Shown here: piece after piece, positions 40,400-48,474 of the stretch | How the letters are laid out: every line of letters begins with the position of its first letter | Position numbering within the stretch: the stretch's first letter is position 1 | Origin: Roseateles_E cavernae | GTDB taxonomy: Bacteria > Pseudomonadota > Gammaproteobacteria > Burkholderiales > Burkholderiaceae_C | Assembly (NCBI RefSeq): GCF_040187885.1 | Contig: NZ_JBDPLH010000005.1 | Coordinates: forward strand, 248,001-312,000 | DNA length: 64,000 nt | Reading direction: 5' to 3' | Translations under genes and position numbers: made by a program | Notes under the pieces: model-generated | Seen by the model: only the letters and a program-made list of their open reading frames with translations | What the model was told of the DNA's origin: nothing | The model's database searches: none

Positions 40400-42802
40400 T
40401 CAATCGATAGGCGTCAGCTTGGCCACGCTCAAGGCCAACCACTTCATGCCATGCCGCCCGAAGTTGACCTGGGCGCGCGCATCCTGGCCGCTGCCCTCCA
40501 GGGTCACCAGCACACCCTCGCCGAACTTGGTATGGAACACGCCCTTGCCGACCTTCAGGCCCCCGTGCTCTTTGTCTTCCTTCTTCTGCATCGAGGGCGG
40601 CACCGGCGGCTGGGCCCAGGCGGCCTTCTCGTGGTTGACACGGCCGGCGCCGACCATGGACTTCAGCCCCGAGCCGCGCGACCAGGCGTCCTGGTACTCC
40701 TTCGCAAAGCCCGAGCCAAAGCCCTGGTTGCGCGGCGTCAGCCATTTCAGCGCGGCCTCGGGCAGCTCGTCGAGGAAGCGGCTCTTGACGTTGTAGCGGG
40801 TCTGGCCGTGCAGCATGCGGGTCTGGCTGAAGCACAGATACAGGCGCTGGCGCGCCCGCGTGATCGCCACATACATCAGGCGCCGCTCTTCCTCCAGGCC
40901 GTCGCTGTCCGACAGCGAGTTCTCATGCGGGAACAGGCCCTCTTCCAGCCCGGTGATGAAGACCGCATCGAACTCCAGGCCCTTGGCCGAGTGCACGGTC
41001 ATCAGCTGCACCGCGTCCTGGCCGGCCTGAGCCTGGTTGTCGCCGGCCTCCAGCGAGGCATGGGTCAGGAAGGCCGCCAGCGGCGACATGATCTCGCCGG
41101 TCTCGGCATCGGGCGTGAAATTGGCCGGGGCCACCGCTGCGGGCAGGCCTTGCGCGATCGCTCCGGGCGCCAGTTCGTCGACCGGCAGCGCCACCGCATC
41201 CTTGCCAAAGCCCTCCTGCGTCACGAAGGCCTCGGCCGCGTTGATCAGTTCGCCCAGATTCTCCAGCCGCTCGGCGCCGTCCTTGTCGTTGCGATAGAAC
41301 TCGTTGAGCCCGGAGACTTCCAGGATCTGCTCGATGATCTCGCGCAGGGTCAGGCCTTGCGTCAGATTGCGGGTCGAGTCGATCAAGGCCGTGAAGCCCT
41401 GCAGATTGCTGCCGGCCTTGCCCGCCACCGCGCTGACGCTCTGGTAGAGGCTGCGGCCCGAGGCCCGCGCCGCGTCCTGCAAGAGCTCGATCGCCCGGGC
41501 GCCGATGCCGCGGGTCGGGAAATTGACGACGCGCAGAAAGCTGGTGTCGTCGTTCGGGTTCTCCAACAGGCGCAGATAGCTCAACGCATGCTTCACCTCG
41601 GCCCGCTCGAAGAATCGCAGGCCGCCGTAGACGCGGTACGGAATGCCGGCATTGAACAGCGCCGACTCGATCACCCGCGACTGCGCATTGCTGCGGTAGA
41701 GCACGGCGATTTCCTTGCGGGCGATGCCGCCGCGATGCATGGCCTGGGCCTCCTCGATCAGCCACTGGGCCTCGGCGAAATCGCTGGCCGCCTCATAGAC
41801 CCGCACCGGCTCGCCGGGGCCGGCATCGGTACGCAGGTCCTTGCCCAGACGCTTGGTGTTGCGGCTGATCAGCTCGTTGGCCGAGTCCAGGATGTTGCCG
41901 AAGCTGCGGTAGTTCTGCTCCAGCTTGATGACGCGCTTGACCCGGTACTCGCGTTCGAAGTCGGCCATATTGCCGACCCGGGCGCCGCGGAAGGCGTAGA
42001 TGCTCTGGTCGTCATCGCCGACCGCCAGCACGCTCTGGCCGCGACCGGGCGGCGCGAACATCTTCAGCCAGGCGTACTGCAGCTTGTTGGTGTCCTGGAA
42101 CTCGTCGACCAGGATGTGCTGGAAACGGCGCTGGTAGTGCTCGCGCACCGCCTGGTTGTCGCGCATCAGCTCATAGGAGCGCAGCATCAGCTCGGCGAAA
42201 TCGACCACGCCCTCGCGCGCGCACTGGTCCTCGAAGGCCTGGTAGATCAGGACCTGGGTCTTCATCTGCTCGTCATAGGCTTCGATGTCCTTGGGTCGCA
42301 GCCCGTCCTCCTTGGCGCCGGCGATGAACCAGCTGACCTGCTTGGGCACGTAGCGCTCCTCGTCCAGCTTCATCGCCTTGATGACCCGCTTGATCGCCGA
42401 GACCGTGTCGCTGGAATCGAGGATCTGGAAGCCCTGCGGCAGGCCGGCCAGCTTCCAGTGCGCGCGCAGGAAACGGTTGCACAGGCCGTGGAAGGTGCCT
42501 ATCCACATGCCGCGCACATTGACCGGCAGCATCGCCGACAAGCGCGTCTGCATTTCCTTCGAGGCCTTGTTCGTGAAGGTCACCGCCATCACGCCGCCGG
42601 GCGAGACCTGGCCGGTCTGCATCAGCCAGGCGATGCGGGTGGTCAGCACCCGGGTCTTGCCCGAACCGGCGCCGGCCAGTATCAGGGCCGGCTCGGCCGG
42701 CGCGGTGACGGCCGCGTACTGCTCGGGGTTGAGGTTCTTCAACAGTCCGCCGGCGGCCTCGGGCGGCGGCGCGAACAACTCGTCTTGGGGATGCTGACTC
42801 AT
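40400..42802 (-). CDS. uvrD: UvrD/PcrA-type ATP-dependent DNA helicase
   Basis: The 800-residue superfamily 1A helicase has the Walker A AGAGSGKTRVL (about 43-53) and motif Ia AVTFTNKASKEMQ. Motif II is LVDEFQDTN, motif III GDDDQSIYAFRGA and motif IV EQNYRS. Motif V is MTVHSAKGLEFDAVF and motif VI EERRLMYVAITRAR. The C-terminal Tudor-like domain that contacts RNA polymerase is present (VFHTKFGEGVLVTLEG). It acts in nucleotide excision repair, mismatch repair and clearing of stalled polymerase. The MarR-type operator lies just upstream of its start, between it and the divergent MarR-GNAT gene. Confidence 0.95.
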   Translation of the reverse strand: MSQHPQDELFAPPPEAAGGLLKNLNPEQYAAVTAPAEPALILAGAGSGKTRVLTTRIAWLMQTGQVSPGGVMAVTFTNKASKEMQTRLSAMLPVNVRGMWIGTFHGLCNRFLRAHWKLAGLPQGFQILDSSDTVSAIKRVIKAMKLDEERYVPKQVSWFIAGAKEDGLRPKDIEAYDEQMKTQVLIYQAFEDQCAREGVVDFAELMLRSYELMRDNQAVREHYQRRFQHILVDEFQDTNKLQYAWLKMFAPPGRGQSVLAVGDDDQSIYAFRGARVGNMADFEREYRVKRVIKLEQNYRSFGNILDSANELISRNTKRLGKDLRTDAGPGEPVRVYEAASDFAEAQWLIEEAQAMHRGGIARKEIAVLYRSNAQSRVIESALFNAGIPYRVYGGLRFFERAEVKHALSYLRLLENPNDDTSFLRVVNFPTRGIGARAIELLQDAARASGRSLYQSVSAVAGKAGSNLQGFTALIDSTRNLTQGLTLREIIEQILEVSGLNEFYRNDKDGAERLENLGELINAAEAFVTQEGFGKDAVALPVDELAPGAIAQGLPAAVAPANFTPDAETGEIMSPLAAFLTHASLEAGDNQAQAGQDAVQLMTVHSAKGLEFDAVFITGLEEGLFPHENSLSDSDGLEEERRLMYVAITRARQRLYLCFSQTRMLHGQTRYNVKSRFLDELPEAALKWLTPRNQGFGSGFAKEYQDAWSRGSGLKSMVGAGRVNHEKAAWAQPPVPPSMQKKEDKEHGGLKVGKGVFHTKFGEGVLVTLEGSGQDARAQVNFGRHGMKWLALSVAKLTPID

Positions 42803-42821
42803 CGCGGCATTCTAGTTGGCC

Positions 42822-42854
42822 GGCCAGATACTTGCCAAAAGCAAGTATCTGGCC
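42822..42854. promoter_or_regulatory. MarR-type operator palindrome
   Basis: A perfect 14-bp inverted repeat with a 5-nt CAAAA centre lies between the divergent uvrD and MarR-GNAT starts. Its core, ATACTTGCC with GCAAGTAT, closely resembles the E. coli mar operator (TACTTGCC-N-GGGCAA). It probably binds the MarR-family protein encoded next to it. Confidence 0.65.
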
Positions 42855-42867
42855 GATGATAGCCGCC

Positions 42868-43821
42868 ATGGATACAAGCCCGACCGAGCCCGCCGGCGCC
42901 GTACGCGCCTTCAACCGTTTCTACACCCGCCGCATCGGCGTGCTGGACGAGGGCCTGGCCCATAGCGAGTTCTCGCTGACCGAGGCCCGCGTGCTGTGGG
43001 AGCTGGCGCATCAGCCCCAGCTCAGCGCCGTCGAGCTGAGTCGCGAGCTGCGCCTGGACGGCGGTTATCTGAGCCGCCTACTGCGCGGCCTGCGCGAGCG
43101 TGGTCTGGTCAAGGCCCGCGCCAACCCGGCCGATGCGCGCCAGAGCCTGCTGAGCCTGACGGCGGCCGGCCGGCGCGCTTTCGCGCCCTTGGACCAGGGC
43201 TCGCAGGCGCAGACGGCCGAGATGCTGGGCAAACTCAACAGCGCCCAGCAGGCGCGGCTGCTGCGGGCCATGGGCGAGGTGCAGCACCTGCTAGAGGGCG
43301 GTCCCAGCACCAGCCCCCGGCTGCGTGCGCTGGTGCCCGGCGATCTGGGCTGGGTGGTGTCGCGCCACGGCGCCCTCTATGCGCAGGAATTCGGCTGGGA
43401 TCTGAGCTTCGAGGCCATGGTGGCTCGCATCGCCGCGCAATTTGTCGAGCAATGGCAGCCGCCGCGCGAGCGCGGCTGGATTGCCGAGCGCGAGGGCGGC
43501 GGTGGTCAGCGCCTGGGCTGCGTCTTCCTGGTCCAGGCCCGCGACGAGCAGGGTGCCGAGCGGCCCGGCGTGGCCCAGCTGCGCCTGCTGCTGGTCGAGC
43601 CGGAGGCGCGCGGCCTGGGCCTGGGCAAGCAGCTGGCGCAGGCCTGCACGAGCTTTGCTCGCGAAGCCGGCTACCGGCGCATCACACTGTGGACCAATCA
43701 GCGGCTCAGCGCCGCGCGCGGCATCTACCAGGCCGAGGGCTACCGGCTGACGCACAGCGAAACCCACCGCAGCTTCGGGCATGATCAGGTCGGAGAAACC
43801 TGGGAGCTGGATCTGGAATGA
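42868..43821 (+). CDS. MarR-GNAT fusion regulator
   Basis: The 317-residue protein is a fusion. Residues about 1-150 form a MarR winged helix (FYTRRIGVLDEGLAHSEFSL, then LRLDGGYLSRLLRGLRERGL and the wing NPADARQSLLSLT). Residues about 160-315 form a GNAT acetyltransferase with the acetyl-CoA loop LVEPEARGLGLGKQLAQ and TNQRLSAARGIYQAEGY. Such fusions are widespread, with few characterised examples. The ATG at 42868 begins MDTSPTEPAG. It lies just 3' of the mar-like operator, implying autorepression, and overlaps the YchJ gene by ATGA. Confidence 0.88.
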   Translation: MDTSPTEPAGAVRAFNRFYTRRIGVLDEGLAHSEFSLTEARVLWELAHQPQLSAVELSRELRLDGGYLSRLLRGLRERGLVKARANPADARQSLLSLTAAGRRAFAPLDQGSQAQTAEMLGKLNSAQQARLLRAMGEVQHLLEGGPSTSPRLRALVPGDLGWVVSRHGALYAQEFGWDLSFEAMVARIAAQFVEQWQPPRERGWIAEREGGGGQRLGCVFLVQARDEQGAERPGVAQLRLLLVEPEARGLGLGKQLAQACTSFAREAGYRRITLWTNQRLSAARGIYQAEGYRLTHSETHRSFGHDQVGETWELDLE

Positions 43822-44225
43822 CGAGCATGGCCGCTGATGACCGCTGCCCTTGCGGCAAGAACTCGAACTATCAAGACTGCTGCGGCCGCTGGCACGCCGC
43901 TTTTGCCGCCGGCCAGGGCCTGCAGGCAAGCGATGCCGAAGCCTTGATGCGCTCGCGCTACAGCGCCTATGTGCGCGGCCTGAGCGCCTATCTGCTGGCC
44001 AGCTGGCATGCCGACAGCCGGCCGGCGGCGCTGGCGCCCGATGAGCCGGGGCTCACATGGCTGGGTCTGGAAGTGAAAAAGCATCTGCGGCAGGACGCCG
44101 ACCATGCGACGGTGGAGTTCGTCGCCCGCAGCAAGCTGGGCGGCCGCGCCCATCGCCTGCATGAAACCAGCCGCTTCGTGCGCGAGCACGGCGCCTGGTA
44201 CTACCTGGACGGTGAGCTCAGCTGA
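43818..44225 (+). CDS. YchJ-family SEC-C zinc-binding protein (UPF0225)
   Basis: The 135-residue protein begins with the SEC-C motif DRCPCGKNSNYQDCCGRWH (Cys11, Cys13, then CC), a zinc-binding module like that at the SecA C-terminus. The NTF2-like YchJ domain follows (LMRSRYSAYVRG, then LARSKLGGRAHRLHETSRF-type motifs to the end). Its function is unknown. It is translationally coupled to the MarR-GNAT gene by ATGA. Confidence 0.88.
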   Translation: MTSMAADDRCPCGKNSNYQDCCGRWHAAFAAGQGLQASDAEALMRSRYSAYVRGLSAYLLASWHADSRPAALAPDEPGLTWLGLEVKKHLRQDADHATVEFVARSKLGGRAHRLHETSRFVREHGAWYYLDGELS

Positions 44226-44349
44226 GCAGGGAGCGGGTCACGCGCTGCCGCGGCGGCCAGGCCTCCGGCTCGCGACCCAGTTTTTGCAGCAGCCAGGCCC
44301 GGGCCGAGGCAAGCAGCGAGCGGTGTCCGACGGGCAGGATTTGCGGCAT
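44218..44349 (-). CDS. Candidate 43-residue small protein, unrecognised
   Basis: This short minus-strand frame begins MPQILPVGHRSLLAS and ends RQRVTRSLLS. The ATG has GGAG at 6 nt, a better ribosome site than many genes here. The peptide is basic and amphipathic (SARAWLLQKLGREPEAW could form a helix), without a signal peptide or membrane span. It overlaps the 3' end of the YchJ gene by 8 bp, tail to tail. I do not recognise it. It could be spurious, since GC-rich DNA gives many such frames. Confidence 0.4.
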   Translation of the reverse strand: MPQILPVGHRSLLASARAWLLQKLGREPEAWPPRQRVTRSLLS

Positions 44350-44394
44350 GGTGAACTCCAGGAGGCGGGCGGTAGAACAATGATGAACACAAGC

Positions 44395-44433
44395 AATGAC
44401 AGAATTCTTTCGAGGACCCTCCTCGCTGTCATT
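44395..44433. repeat. Imperfect double hairpin upstream of truC
   Basis: An outer 8-bp arm pair (AATGACAG / CTGTCATT) encloses an inner 6-bp pair (CGAGGA / TCCTCG) in a relatively AT-rich gap. It lies about 105 bp upstream of the truC start and could be a protein-binding site or part of an mRNA leader. Confidence 0.4.
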
Positions 44434-44536
44434 CCCCCCTTTTGGGGTTAATCCTAGTAAGCGACTGTTTATCGCCCGAATCAATGCCTTGTGCCCCGCA
44501 AGCCGGGGACAAGCGCGAACTCCATCACGCCGCTTG

Positions 44537-45262
44537 ATGTTGCAGATCCTCCACATCGACGAACACCTCGTCGCCATCGACAAACCGGCCGGTCTGCTGG
44601 TGCATCGCACCGCGCTCGATGCGCAGGAGCAGCGCTTTGCGCTGCAGATGCTGCGCGACCAGCTGGGCCGGCCTGTCTGGCCCGCGCACCGGCTGGACAA
44701 GGGCACCTCGGGCCTGCTGCTGTTCGCGCTCTCCGGCGAGATGGCCTCGCTGCTGGGCCAGGCCTTCGAGAGCGGTGCGATGAAGAAACGCTATCTGGCC
44801 CTGGTGCGGGGCTGGCCGGCCGAGGAAGGGCTGATCGATCACGCGCTGGCGCGCGACCCCGAGCGCGCCTCGGCCGGCCAGGAGCTGCTGGCGGCCCGCA
44901 CCGGCTGGCGGCGGCTGGCCCGGGTGGAATGGCCGCTGGCCGTCGACGATCGCTTCCCGAGCAGCCGCTATGCGCTGCTCGAGGCCCATCCCGAGAGCGG
45001 CCGGCGCCACCAGATCCGCCGCCACCTGAAGCACATCGCCCACCCCATCGTCGGCGACGCCACCCATGGCAAGGGCCCGTTGAACCGCGCGGTGGCCGGC
45101 TTCCTCGGTCTGCAGCGGCTCTGGCTGCACGGGCTGGAGCTGCGCTTGACCCACCCCATCAGCGGCGAGGCGCTGTGTCTGCAGGCGCCGCCGGGGCCGG
45201 AGTGGCAGACACTGCGCGAACGCGGCGACTGGCTCGTTGATCAGCCGAAGCGCAGCGCGTAG
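44537..45262 (+). CDS. truC: tRNA pseudouridine synthase, TruC-like (RluA family)
   Basis: The 241-residue protein has the RluA-family catalytic motif HRLDKGTSGLLLFAL, with the essential Asp at about residue 55. The N-terminal ILHIDEHLVAIDKPAGLLVHR and the C-terminal ESGRRHQIRRHLKHIAHPIVGD are also typical. The short length without an S4 domain and the GRRHQIR motif fit TruC, which modifies U65 in tRNA. Other RluA-type targets cannot be excluded. The ATG at 44537 gives MLQILHIDEHL; a longer in-frame extension carries no conserved sequence. Its 3' end overlaps the convergent BNR gene by 22 bp. Confidence 0.9.
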   Translation: MLQILHIDEHLVAIDKPAGLLVHRTALDAQEQRFALQMLRDQLGRPVWPAHRLDKGTSGLLLFALSGEMASLLGQAFESGAMKKRYLALVRGWPAEEGLIDHALARDPERASAGQELLAARTGWRRLARVEWPLAVDDRFPSSRYALLEAHPESGRRHQIRRHLKHIAHPIVGDATHGKGPLNRAVAGFLGLQRLWLHGLELRLTHPISGEALCLQAPPGPEWQTLRERGDWLVDQPKRSA

Positions 45263-46338
45263 ATAGGCGGCAACCCGCGCGACACCTCGGCCCAGCGCTC
45301 GCCGGCGTCATCGCTGGCCCACAGCCCGCCGGTGGTGCTGCCCATCAGCAGGCGGCTGCCGCTGTCATCCACCGCCAGCCCATGGCGGTAGATCAGCTCG
45401 TAGCAGTGGGTTTGCGGCAGGCCCTCGCGCAAGACCTCGAAGCTCTTGCCGCCGTCGCGGGTGCGGGTCACGCACAGCGCGGCGTCGACCGGTACTCGCT
45501 GCTCGTCCTTGACGGCCGGCACGAACCAGGCCGTGCCCGGGTCCTGCGGATGGGCCGCGACCGCGAAGCCGAAGCTGGAGGGCCGGGCCTTGAGTTCCTG
45601 CCAGGAGGCGCCGTTGTCGGTCGAGCGCCAGATGCCGCAGTGATGCTGGCACCACAGCACCTCGGGCGCGCCGGCGCAGCGCTGGATGCGGTGCGGGTCC
45701 TGGATGTTCTGCTCGTCCAGGCGCTCGGGCGGCATGAAGTCCGCCCGCATGCCGGCGGCGCGCAGATCCCAGTTCGCGGCGCCGTCCGTCGTACGCCAGG
45801 CGCCGCCACAGGAGATGCCCAGCAGCAGCTCCTCGGGCCGGCCGGGATAGGGGCAGATCGAGTGGATGCCCGGCGAGTCGTAACCGCCGCCGAACCATTC
45901 CAGGCGCTCGGGCCGGCTCCACAGCGACTCGACCAGATGCCAGCTTGCGCCCTCGTCATCGCTGCGGAACAAGCCACCGGGGTTGGTGCCGGCCCACAGG
46001 GTGCTGCCGGCCCGCTCCAGTGACCAGATCTGTTGCAGCTTCCAGGCCGGACCCTCGGCCCCCTCGGGCTGAGGCGGGTAGCTCGGCACGGCCAGCTCGG
46101 TCCAGGTCTTGCCGCCATCGTCCGAGCCCTGCAGCTTGCTGCCGAAATGGCCCAGATTCAGCGCCGCGAACATGCGCCCGCCGCCCGAACCTGTCGTAGC
46201 AGGCGGCGGCAGCACCATGCTGACCGGCTCGGCCAGAAAGCTGATCTGGGCGATCTCCCATTGACGGCCGCGGTGGCGCAGCTCGAACAGGCCTTTGCGG
46301 GTGGCGACCCAGGCACGATCGCTGATGGCATGACTCAT
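45241..46338 (-). CDS. BNR/Asp-box beta-propeller protein (sialidase-like)
   Basis: The 365-residue protein has no signal peptide. At least five Asp-box (S/T-x-D-x-G-x-x-W/F) repeats are visible: GSDDGGKTWTEL, RSDDEGASWHLV, RSTDNGASWQEL, RTRDGGKSFEVL and ASDDAGERWAEV. This fold is shared with sialidases and photosystem assembly factors, but sialidase catalytic residues (Arg triad, FRIP motif) were not seen, so an enzymatic role is doubtful. It lies 5 bp downstream of a ThiS/MoaD-like gene and is very probably co-translated with it. Confidence 0.8.
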   Translation of the reverse strand: MSHAISDRAWVATRKGLFELRHRGRQWEIAQISFLAEPVSMVLPPPATTGSGGGRMFAALNLGHFGSKLQGSDDGGKTWTELAVPSYPPQPEGAEGPAWKLQQIWSLERAGSTLWAGTNPGGLFRSDDEGASWHLVESLWSRPERLEWFGGGYDSPGIHSICPYPGRPEELLLGISCGGAWRTTDGAANWDLRAAGMRADFMPPERLDEQNIQDPHRIQRCAGAPEVLWCQHHCGIWRSTDNGASWQELKARPSSFGFAVAAHPQDPGTAWFVPAVKDEQRVPVDAALCVTRTRDGGKSFEVLREGLPQTHCYELIYRHGLAVDDSGSRLLMGSTTGGLWASDDAGERWAEVSRGLPPIYALRFG

Positions 46339-46343
46339 GGCGA

Positions 46344-46613
46344 CTAACCTCCGGACAGGGCTTGAAACACATGGACCTGGCTGGCCGGCCCCAGCGGGTC
46401 GCTGAGGGCCTGCAGATCACGCAGCCGCCGGCCATCGATAAAGATCGTGACATTGGCGCGCAGATGGCCCTGCTCGTCCAGCACATAGCCGCGCAGCCGC
46501 GGGTTCAGCACAAACGCCGCCTCCAGCCCCTCGCGCAGGCTGGCGGCATCGGTCTCGACCTCGGGCGCGTCGACAAAGCGGCGCAGCTGGGGGGTGAAAT
46601 GAACACGGGCCAT
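46344..46613 (-). CDS. MoaD/ThiS-family ubiquitin-like sulfur carrier
   Basis: The 89-residue protein has the beta-grasp pattern of MoaD/ThiS and ends in the diagnostic Gly-Gly (VHVFQALSGG), the residues that are thiocarboxylated or conjugated. The motif VTIFIDGRRLRDLQALSDPL is typical. The ATG at 46613 (MARVHFTPQ) is preferred over an upstream one. It is not near moa or thi genes; its only partner is the beta-propeller gene 5 bp downstream. That suggests a special sulfur-carrier or modifier role that I cannot define. Confidence 0.8.
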   Translation of the reverse strand: MARVHFTPQLRRFVDAPEVETDAASLREGLEAAFVLNPRLRGYVLDEQGHLRANVTIFIDGRRLRDLQALSDPLGPASQVHVFQALSGG

Positions 46614-46748
46614 GGGCCGCATGGTGCAGCCCATGGCCCGGTCCGGGCAACAGGGAAGATCGCTAGAAGAAAGCGCGGCGCGGCGGTCGAAACGGGCGCG
46701 GCTCAAACGTCGTGAGCACCGCGCCTCGCCGGACCGGTCGGGGCCTGA

Positions 46749-48314
46749 TCAGCTGCGCATCAGGTGGTCAAAAGCCCCCAGCGCGGCCTTCGCGCCATCG
46801 CCGGCGGCGATGATGATCTGCTTGAAGGGCACGGTGGTCGCATCGCCGGCGGCGAACACACCCGGCACCGAGGTCTGACCCTTGGCGTCGACGATGATCT
46901 CGCCGTGCTTGCTGAGCTCGATCACGCCCTTGAGCCACTCGGTATTGGGCACCAGGCCGATCTGCACGAACACGCCTTCGAGCTCGATGCGCTTGGCCTC
47001 GCCGCTGGCGCGATCGATGTAGTTCAGGCCGTTGAGCTTGCCGGCCGAGCCGGTGAACTCGCTGGTCTGGGCCTGCTTGACGATGGTGACATTGGCCAGG
47101 CTCTCCAGCTTCCTGACCAGCACCGCATCGGCACGCAGCTGATCGCCGAATTCCAGCAGCGTGACATGGGCGACGATGCCAGCCAGGTCAATCGCGGCCT
47201 CGACACCGGAATTGCCGCCGCCGATCACCGCGACGCGCTTGCCCTTGAACAGCGGACCGTCGCAATGGGGGCAGTAGGCCACGCCCTTGTTCTTGTATTC
47301 CTGCTCACCGGGCACATTGACGTTTCTCCAGCGCGCACCGGTCGACAGGATCACGGTCTTGCTTTTCAGCGTGCCGCCATTGGCCAGTTGCACCTCAATG
47401 AGACCGCCGGGCACGCTGGCCGGTATCAGCTTGTCGCCGCGCTGCAGATTCATCACATCGACGCCATAGGCCTTCACATGGGCCTCCAGGCTCATCGCGA
47501 ACTTCGGGCCATCGGTCTCCAGCACCGAGATGTAGTTCTCGATCGCCAGCGTGTCATTGACCTGACCGCCGAAACGCTCGGCCGCGATGCCGGTGCGTAT
47601 GCCCTTGCGCGCCGCATAGACGGCCGCCGCCGCACCGGCCGGGCCACCGCCGACCACCAGCACATCGAAGGCCTCCTTGGCCGACAGCTTGGCCGCATCC
47701 TTGTCCGCCGCACCGGTGTCGAGCTTGGCGACGATCTCCTCGACCGTCATGCGGCCCGAACCGAAGGGCGCGCCGTTCAGCCAGACGCTGGGCACGGCCA
47801 TGATCTCGCGGCCATTGACCTCGCCCTGGAACAGGCCGCCATCGATGACCACCGTCTTGACCCGGGGGTTCAGCACCGACATCAGCGACAACGCCTGCAC
47901 CACGTCCGGGCAGTTGTGGCAGGTCAGCGACATATAGACCTCGAAGGCGTAGTCGCCGTCCAGGGCCTTGATCTGGGCGATCACGTCGGGTTCGACCTTG
48001 GGCGGATGGCCGCCGGTCCACAGCAGGGCCAGCACCAGCGAGGTGAACTCGTGGCCCAGCGGGATCGCGGCAAAGCGAAGGCTTTGCTCCGTACCTGCAC
48101 TTTGATTCAGGCGCTTGAGGCTGAACGACGGCTTGCGGGCATCCTGGCCATCGGTCTTCAGCGTGATCTTGTCGGACATCGCGTCGATGTCCTGCAGCAG
48201 GATCAGCAGCTCCTGCGCGCTGGCGGAATCGTCCAGCGAGGCTTCGATCTCGAAGGGCTGGGTGACGCGCTCCAGATAGCTCTTGAGCTGGGTCTTCAGG
48301 CTGTCGTCCAACAT
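46749..48314 (-). CDS. ahpF: Alkyl hydroperoxide reductase subunit F
   Basis: The NADH-dependent flavoprotein reduces AhpC. The 521-residue length equals that of E. coli AhpF. Residues 1-200 are the double thioredoxin-fold domain with the redox CHNC motif ([12 protein letters not shown]). FAD binding [19 protein letters not shown] is at about 215. The NADH domain has [16 protein letters not shown], and the active disulphide is CPHC in [11 protein letters not shown]. The ATG at 48314 ([10 protein letters not shown]) is chosen because it aligns with the family start and has AAAGGA upstream; the ATG 9 bp earlier has no space for a ribosome site. It lies downstream of ahpC behind a structured spacer. 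Confidence 0.95.
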   Translation of the reverse strand: MLDDSLKTQLKSYLERVTQPFEIEASLDDSASAQELLILLQDIDAMSDKITLKTDGQDARKPSFSLKRLNQSAGTEQSLRFAAIPLGHEFTSLVLALLWTGGHPPKVEPDVIAQIKALDGDYAFEVYMSLTCHNCPDVVQALSLMSVLNPRVKTVVIDGGLFQGEVNGREIMAVPSVWLNGAPFGSGRMTVEEIVAKLDTGAADKDAAKLSAKEAFDVLVVGGGPAGAAAAVYAARKGIRTGIAAERFGGQVNDTLAIENYISVLETDGPKFAMSLEAHVKAYGVDVMNLQRGDKLIPASVPGGLIEVQLANGGTLKSKTVILSTGARWRNVNVPGEQEYKNKGVAYCPHCDGPLFKGKRVAVIGGGNSGVEAAIDLAGIVAHVTLLEFGDQLRADAVLVRKLESLANVTIVKQAQTSEFTGSAGKLNGLNYIDRASGEAKRIELEGVFVQIGLVPNTEWLKGVIELSKHGEIIVDAKGQTSVPGVFAAGDATTVPFKQIIIAAGDGAKAALGAFDHLMRS

Positions 48315-48331
48315 GATGGTCATCCTTTGCT

Positions 48332-48394
48332 GTTTTCAGGCGTGGCGGGGCATGCCACTCTGAAAACGCCCGAGGAGACCGAGGACGTTTTCAG
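48332..48394 (-). promoter_or_regulatory. Mutually exclusive hairpins in the ahpC-ahpF spacer
   Basis: CTGAAAAC at 48360-48367 can pair with either of two identical GTTTTCAG copies, at 48332-48339 or at 48387-48394 (9 bp if the flanking C/G is included). The first pairing is reinforced by an inner GTGGC/GCCAC stem. Only one hairpin can form at a time. The nearer one ends 18 nt before the ahpF ATG, so ribosome access may be switched. Confidence 0.5.
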
Positions 48395-48418
48395 CGGGGC
48401 TGTCTGAGCCTTGGGGGT

Positions 48419-48444
48419 ACCGCAAGCCCGTTCGGGCCTGCGGT
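48419..48444. terminator. Strong hairpin after ahpC
   Basis: A 12-bp stem with one mismatch (ACCGCAAGCCCG / CGGGCCTGCGGT) and a 2-nt loop lies 31 bp past the ahpC stop. The T run lies on the plus-strand side, so in the ahpC direction it is probably a partial or Rho-independent-like pause and 3'-end protector rather than a full terminator. Confidence 0.5.
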
Positions 48445-48474
48445 TTTCTTGCCGATCAAGTCAGCGCAAGCGCT

